A DNA stretch of 64,000 nucleotides from Pseudoalteromonas luteoviolacea NCIMB 1944 (GTDB lineage: Bacteria > Pseudomonadota > Gammaproteobacteria > Enterobacterales > Alteromonadaceae), in contig NZ_AUXS01000044.1 of assembly GCF_001625565.1 (NCBI RefSeq), positions 1 through 64,000 on the forward strand, in the 5' to 3' direction. Under the pieces are notes generated by a model that was not told the DNA's origin, did not search any database, and saw nothing but the letters and a program-made list of their open reading frames with translations. The position numbers were made by a program, and so were the translations under genes. Below, in pieces: positions 61,742-64,000 of the stretch (positions are counted from its first letter, which is position 1; each line of letters opens with the position of its first letter).

Positions 61742-62233
61742 TTAATCGATATATTTATTTTGCATTGCTTTGAGCTCCGGTGGCAAAGCAATGCCTTCAC
61801 GCTCAGCAATGGTAAACATGGCTCGCTGAATAAATCCACCATAAATATTGCCGGCATTATCTGTGATCTGCCAATCTTCAATATCGTCTATCTGGCAAAC
61901 ATAATTGTGTGCCATCTTACCGGTATGAGTGATCGGTGGAGTTACCAAGAATACGCTGACCTCATCACCTTTGATCCCCTCTACATGTGCACCTAGATGC
62001 TCTACAACACCTCCATCACTTTCAAAGCCCAATTTTACAAAAGCGTCATTGGGATATCTTAAAAACAATATTCTAAATTCGTCTAACGACGCTTTTGCCA
62101 GCGCAATAGCCTCTAATACAAGGGGATCATTGGGATCGGTCTCAATTGGCGGAAAGTCCTGAGACTCTGAACTGTATCGGTTATGTAACCAAAAACCTGC
62201 GAGAATAATGACAATTATTAAACCCCAGTACAT
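61742..62233 (-). CDS. DUF2314-family protein with membrane anchor
   Basis: The start is placed at the ATG at 62233 (MYWGLIIVIIL), preceded by AGGAGAAA; the frame extends upstream but that codon has no ribosome site. The product has one N-terminal membrane helix and a DUF2314-type domain (about 55-140: DAFVKLGFESDGGVVEHLGA, EVSVFLVTPPITHTGKMAH, DDIEDWQITDNAGNIYGGF). Function of the family is unknown. It is convergent with the SSAT-like gene, 7 bp apart. Confidence 0.75.
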   Translation of the reverse strand: MYWGLIIVIILAGFWLHNRYSSESQDFPPIETDPNDPLVLEAIALAKASLDEFRILFLRYPNDAFVKLGFESDGGVVEHLGAHVEGIKGDEVSVFLVTPPITHTGKMAHNYVCQIDDIEDWQITDNAGNIYGGFIQRAMFTIAEREGIALPPELKAMQNKYID

Positions 62234-62358
62234 ATTTTCTCCTAGCCACCTCATTTCCATATATTAAGTGCAATTATTTAACACAAACTAAGACAAATCA
62301 TAGACCAATAACACCTAACTTGAATTAATTTTGTAGTTAAGAAGGGGGGAGGTTAGTG

Positions 62359-62496
62359 ATGAGTAAGCTACTTAATTCGCCACGTTATGCAGTCAGAAGT
62401 GCATGGCACACGGTTACGACGGCTACAGACAGTAAAGACCCTAGTGTTTGGATACAACAGGTCAACATCCCATATGTAAACAAATGCAAAAATTAG
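62359..62496 (+). CDS. Small ORF, 45 residues
   Basis: ATG at 62359 with a strong GGGGGGAGG stretch 8-16 nt upstream. The product (MSKLLNSPRYAVRSAW, then HTVTTATDSKDPS and a C-terminal VNKCKN) is Thr/Ser-rich, with one Cys. It lies alone in a 285-bp gap between two minus-strand genes, on the opposite strand. It could be a small peptide gene or chance; only the ribosome site supports it. Confidence 0.35.
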   Translation: MSKLLNSPRYAVRSAWHTVTTATDSKDPSVWIQQVNIPYVNKCKN

Positions 62497-62545
62497 AATT
62501 TTCACAATCATTTACAATAAAAATATTAATTATATAAAATGTGCC

Positions 62546-62929
62546 TTAAGCCGTTCTTTTTTGTTCTCGCTTAGCTTGTTTTCGGCGCATACTATTGCCA
62601 AGTAAATCCTCTCTACTCACCAAAAACCCACAAATACTACTGACTACAATGTAGATACCATACATAGACCCTATGTAAACCCAATCATTTTCACTGGTCA
62701 AAAGTGATAGATTCGTACCATCATTCACAAACATCACGTTAATAATTGAGAATACAAAAACAGCGCGATAATACAGTGCGTGTCCTAAATGGCTGGCAAA
62801 AGCTGCGACAAGTAAGGAAAATAAGGCTAAATAGAAACCAATAACCGAATTGGCACCCGGTTGATAACTTGGGTAGATGGCAAATATCGAAATCAATACC
62901 GAGATCCATCCCGATAGGTGATAAATCAT
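62546..62929 (-). CDS. Small membrane protein of unknown function
   Basis: A 127-residue protein with four likely membrane helices, starting at residue 4 (HLSGWISVLISIFAIYP), and a basic tail (MRRKQAKREQKRTA). No family is recognised. An AAAGGAACTGAAA stretch precedes the ATG at 62929. Monocistronic. Confidence 0.6.
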   Translation of the reverse strand: MIYHLSGWISVLISIFAIYPSYQPGANSVIGFYLALFSLLVAAFASHLGHALYYRAVFVFSIINVMFVNDGTNLSLLTSENDWVYIGSMYGIYIVVSSICGFLVSREDLLGNSMRRKQAKREQKRTA

Positions 62930-63037
62930 TTTCAGTTCCTTTGAATTAAAATGTTATTTTTTGTAAACCAAAGTATTTGGCGATTATGGTAGATGTAATG
63001 CAATTTCGCAACTCCTTTGAGGTGACATACATGAAGG

Positions 63038-63604
63038 TTAATTTGTTAAAATTGCCGATACACGATTTTTTAATGCAGGAATTGCATTTATTTCAAACCA
63101 TGGATTCTGCTTTAACCAATATAAATTACGTGGACTCGGATGTGGTATGGGCATTTGCTCAGGCATGAAACTTGCCCACTCTCTAACTGTGTCTGTTACA
63201 TTAGTAAAGCCTTCTAAGTGGTATGCTTGCGCATACTGTCCAATCACTATCGTAAACTCAATATTGTTAAACTCAGCGAGTAATTTTTTTCGCCATGTAG
63301 CTGCACAGATTTTAGGGGGGGCTTTATCTCCAGATTTGCCCTTCCCCGGATAACAGAACGCCATTGGGACAATAGCAAACAAGGATGGATCGTAAAATTG
63401 CAGCTCGCTAACGCCTAACCATGCCCGCAACTTTTTACCACTGGCATCATTGAACGGTTTCCCTGTTTTGTGGACACTCATACTTGGAGCCTGACCCGCA
63501 ATGAGTATTTTCGCTCGCGCGCTTCCCTGTACGACAGGAGAGGGATCATGTTCAAATTGTGCACTGCACAGGCGGCATTGCGCTATTTCATTTAATAAGC
63601 TCAT
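63038..63604 (-). CDS. Uracil-DNA glycosylase-family protein
   Basis: A 188-residue protein starting at the ATG at 63604 (MSLLNEIAQCRLCSAQFEHD). It has two early Cys residues (CRLC) and the UDG-like pattern ILIAGQAPSMSVHKTGKPFNDASG for the water-activating loop, VPMAFCYPGKGKSGD, and the His loop IPHPSPRN. This matches the uracil-DNA glycosylase-like family near the iron-sulfur types, but only two Cys of the cluster are seen, so a cluster is not certain. Likely a base-excision or related repair enzyme. Confidence 0.82.
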   Translation of the reverse strand: MSLLNEIAQCRLCSAQFEHDPSPVVQGSARAKILIAGQAPSMSVHKTGKPFNDASGKKLRAWLGVSELQFYDPSLFAIVPMAFCYPGKGKSGDKAPPKICAATWRKKLLAEFNNIEFTIVIGQYAQAYHLEGFTNVTDTVREWASFMPEQMPIPHPSPRNLYWLKQNPWFEINAIPALKNRVSAILTN

Positions 63605-63634
63605 AAAAATATCTTGTAATGCTAGGGTGTTCAA

Positions 63635-63917
63635 TCGTCAGTAAAAATAGACCGATTGAAGCAAATAAAAATTCGCCCAATTAATAAACTTTTTCAAATA
63701 CAGAGCTTGCGCTGCACACATAGAATAAATTAGTTTTCAAAATAAAGATTGTATTACCAATAAATTAATTTCACCTCTTTTTTGTAGCCAAAGTTTTAAC
63801 AGTTCTCTTTCGGACCCAGATAGTTGTACATTAGGCGCATTTAGTAATGATAACTACTGTCATTTACAACACTATTCGTAGATAATCATCGATCTGATAA
63901 AAAACTTTAGGAACATT
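63635..63917. promoter_or_regulatory. Intergenic region with Fur box upstream of the DUF3649-like gene
   Basis: 283 bp without a gene. It contains a 19-bp near-consensus Fur box AATGATAACTACTGTCATT at 63846-63864, matching the AATGATAATNATTATCATT pattern at about 16 of 19 positions, 53 bp before the start codon at 63918. Confidence 0.65.
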
Positions 63918-64000
63918 ATGTCACAAGCCGATAATGCTTTGACTTTTCAGTACAGGCTGAGCGTTTTGTCCCGATTTTGCGCTGCAATTTTGGGCGGTTA
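63918..64000 (+). CDS. Start of a DUF3649-like (iron-uptake-associated) protein, truncated by the window
   Basis: The visible 27 codons (MSQADNALTFQYRLSVLSRF, then CAAILGG) match the start of small membrane proteins of the DUF3649 type, which accompany TonB-dependent siderophore uptake. An AGGAACATT stretch precedes the ATG. The Fur box upstream supports an iron-regulated role. The rest lies beyond the window. Confidence 0.6.
   Translation, partial: MSQADNALTFQYRLSVLSRFCAAILGG

Overview
The window looks like chromosomal DNA of a marine gammaproteobacterium of the Alteromonadales, most likely Pseudoalteromonas. This rests on moderate GC, the protein families present, and dispersed short repeats built from the inverted pair CGTCATCCTGACGAAAGTCA / CGAGGCAAGCTCGGGATGAC. 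The genus is inferred from general similarity; no database search was possible. No rRNA or tRNA gene was recognised.

Layout. 1-2965: two composite dispersed-repeat blocks around a divergent pair, an EamA-family transporter and the ada DNA-repair regulator. 2966-15360: a complete type I-F CRISPR-Cas locus of the compact I-F2 (I-Fv) kind. It has four arrays, all with the leader on the right and reading leftward, and one minus-strand operon (cas1, cas2-3, cas7fv, cas5fv, cas6f) with a WYL-domain regulator upstream. No cas8f is present. Arrays 1-3 share a leader family. Array 4 has a different repeat and leader. A block of about 370 bp (leader, linker, decayed terminal repeat and first spacer) occurs twice in direct orientation, at 3714-4083 and 14011-14391, and frames the cas operon.

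15475-22688: an accessory region. It holds a small secreted Cys-rich protein, a heterodimeric ABC exporter pair whose two ATPase domains have lost different catalytic residues, three uncharacterised minus-strand genes, and a divergent XRE regulator followed by a 42-codon ORF and a multi-pass membrane protein. Repeats in the divergent intergenic space look like operators.

22979-63634: mostly single-gene chromosomal cargo. It includes TPR proteins, GNAT acetyltransferases, two GrpB-family proteins, a DUF952-cupin fusion, a YjgN/M48 peptidase pair, a secreted HAD/LNS2-like protein, a D-Ala-D-Ala dipeptidase, an AarF/UbiB kinase, two periplasmic solute-binding proteins, pirin, an NYN RNase-like protein, an M3 peptidase lipoprotein, a CheY-like receiver, the Rho antiterminator Rof, a beta-solenoid lipoprotein, a TPR histidine kinase, a peroxiredoxin-glutaredoxin fusion next to a pyridine-nucleotide-disulfide oxidoreductase, DJ-1/PfpI proteins, LysR and AraC regulators, and a uracil-DNA glycosylase family protein. 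The window ends inside the start of a DUF3649-like gene behind a near-consensus Fur box.

How the parts work together. The cas genes form one overlapping or tightly spaced operon for adaptation (Cas1 with the Cas2 part of Cas2-3), crRNA processing (Cas6f), Cascade (Cas7fv and Cas5fv) and target degradation (HD-helicase part of Cas2-3). The WYL protein is the likely regulator. The exporter and Cys-rich peptide are the best candidate for a poorly described system, but their link is only by position.
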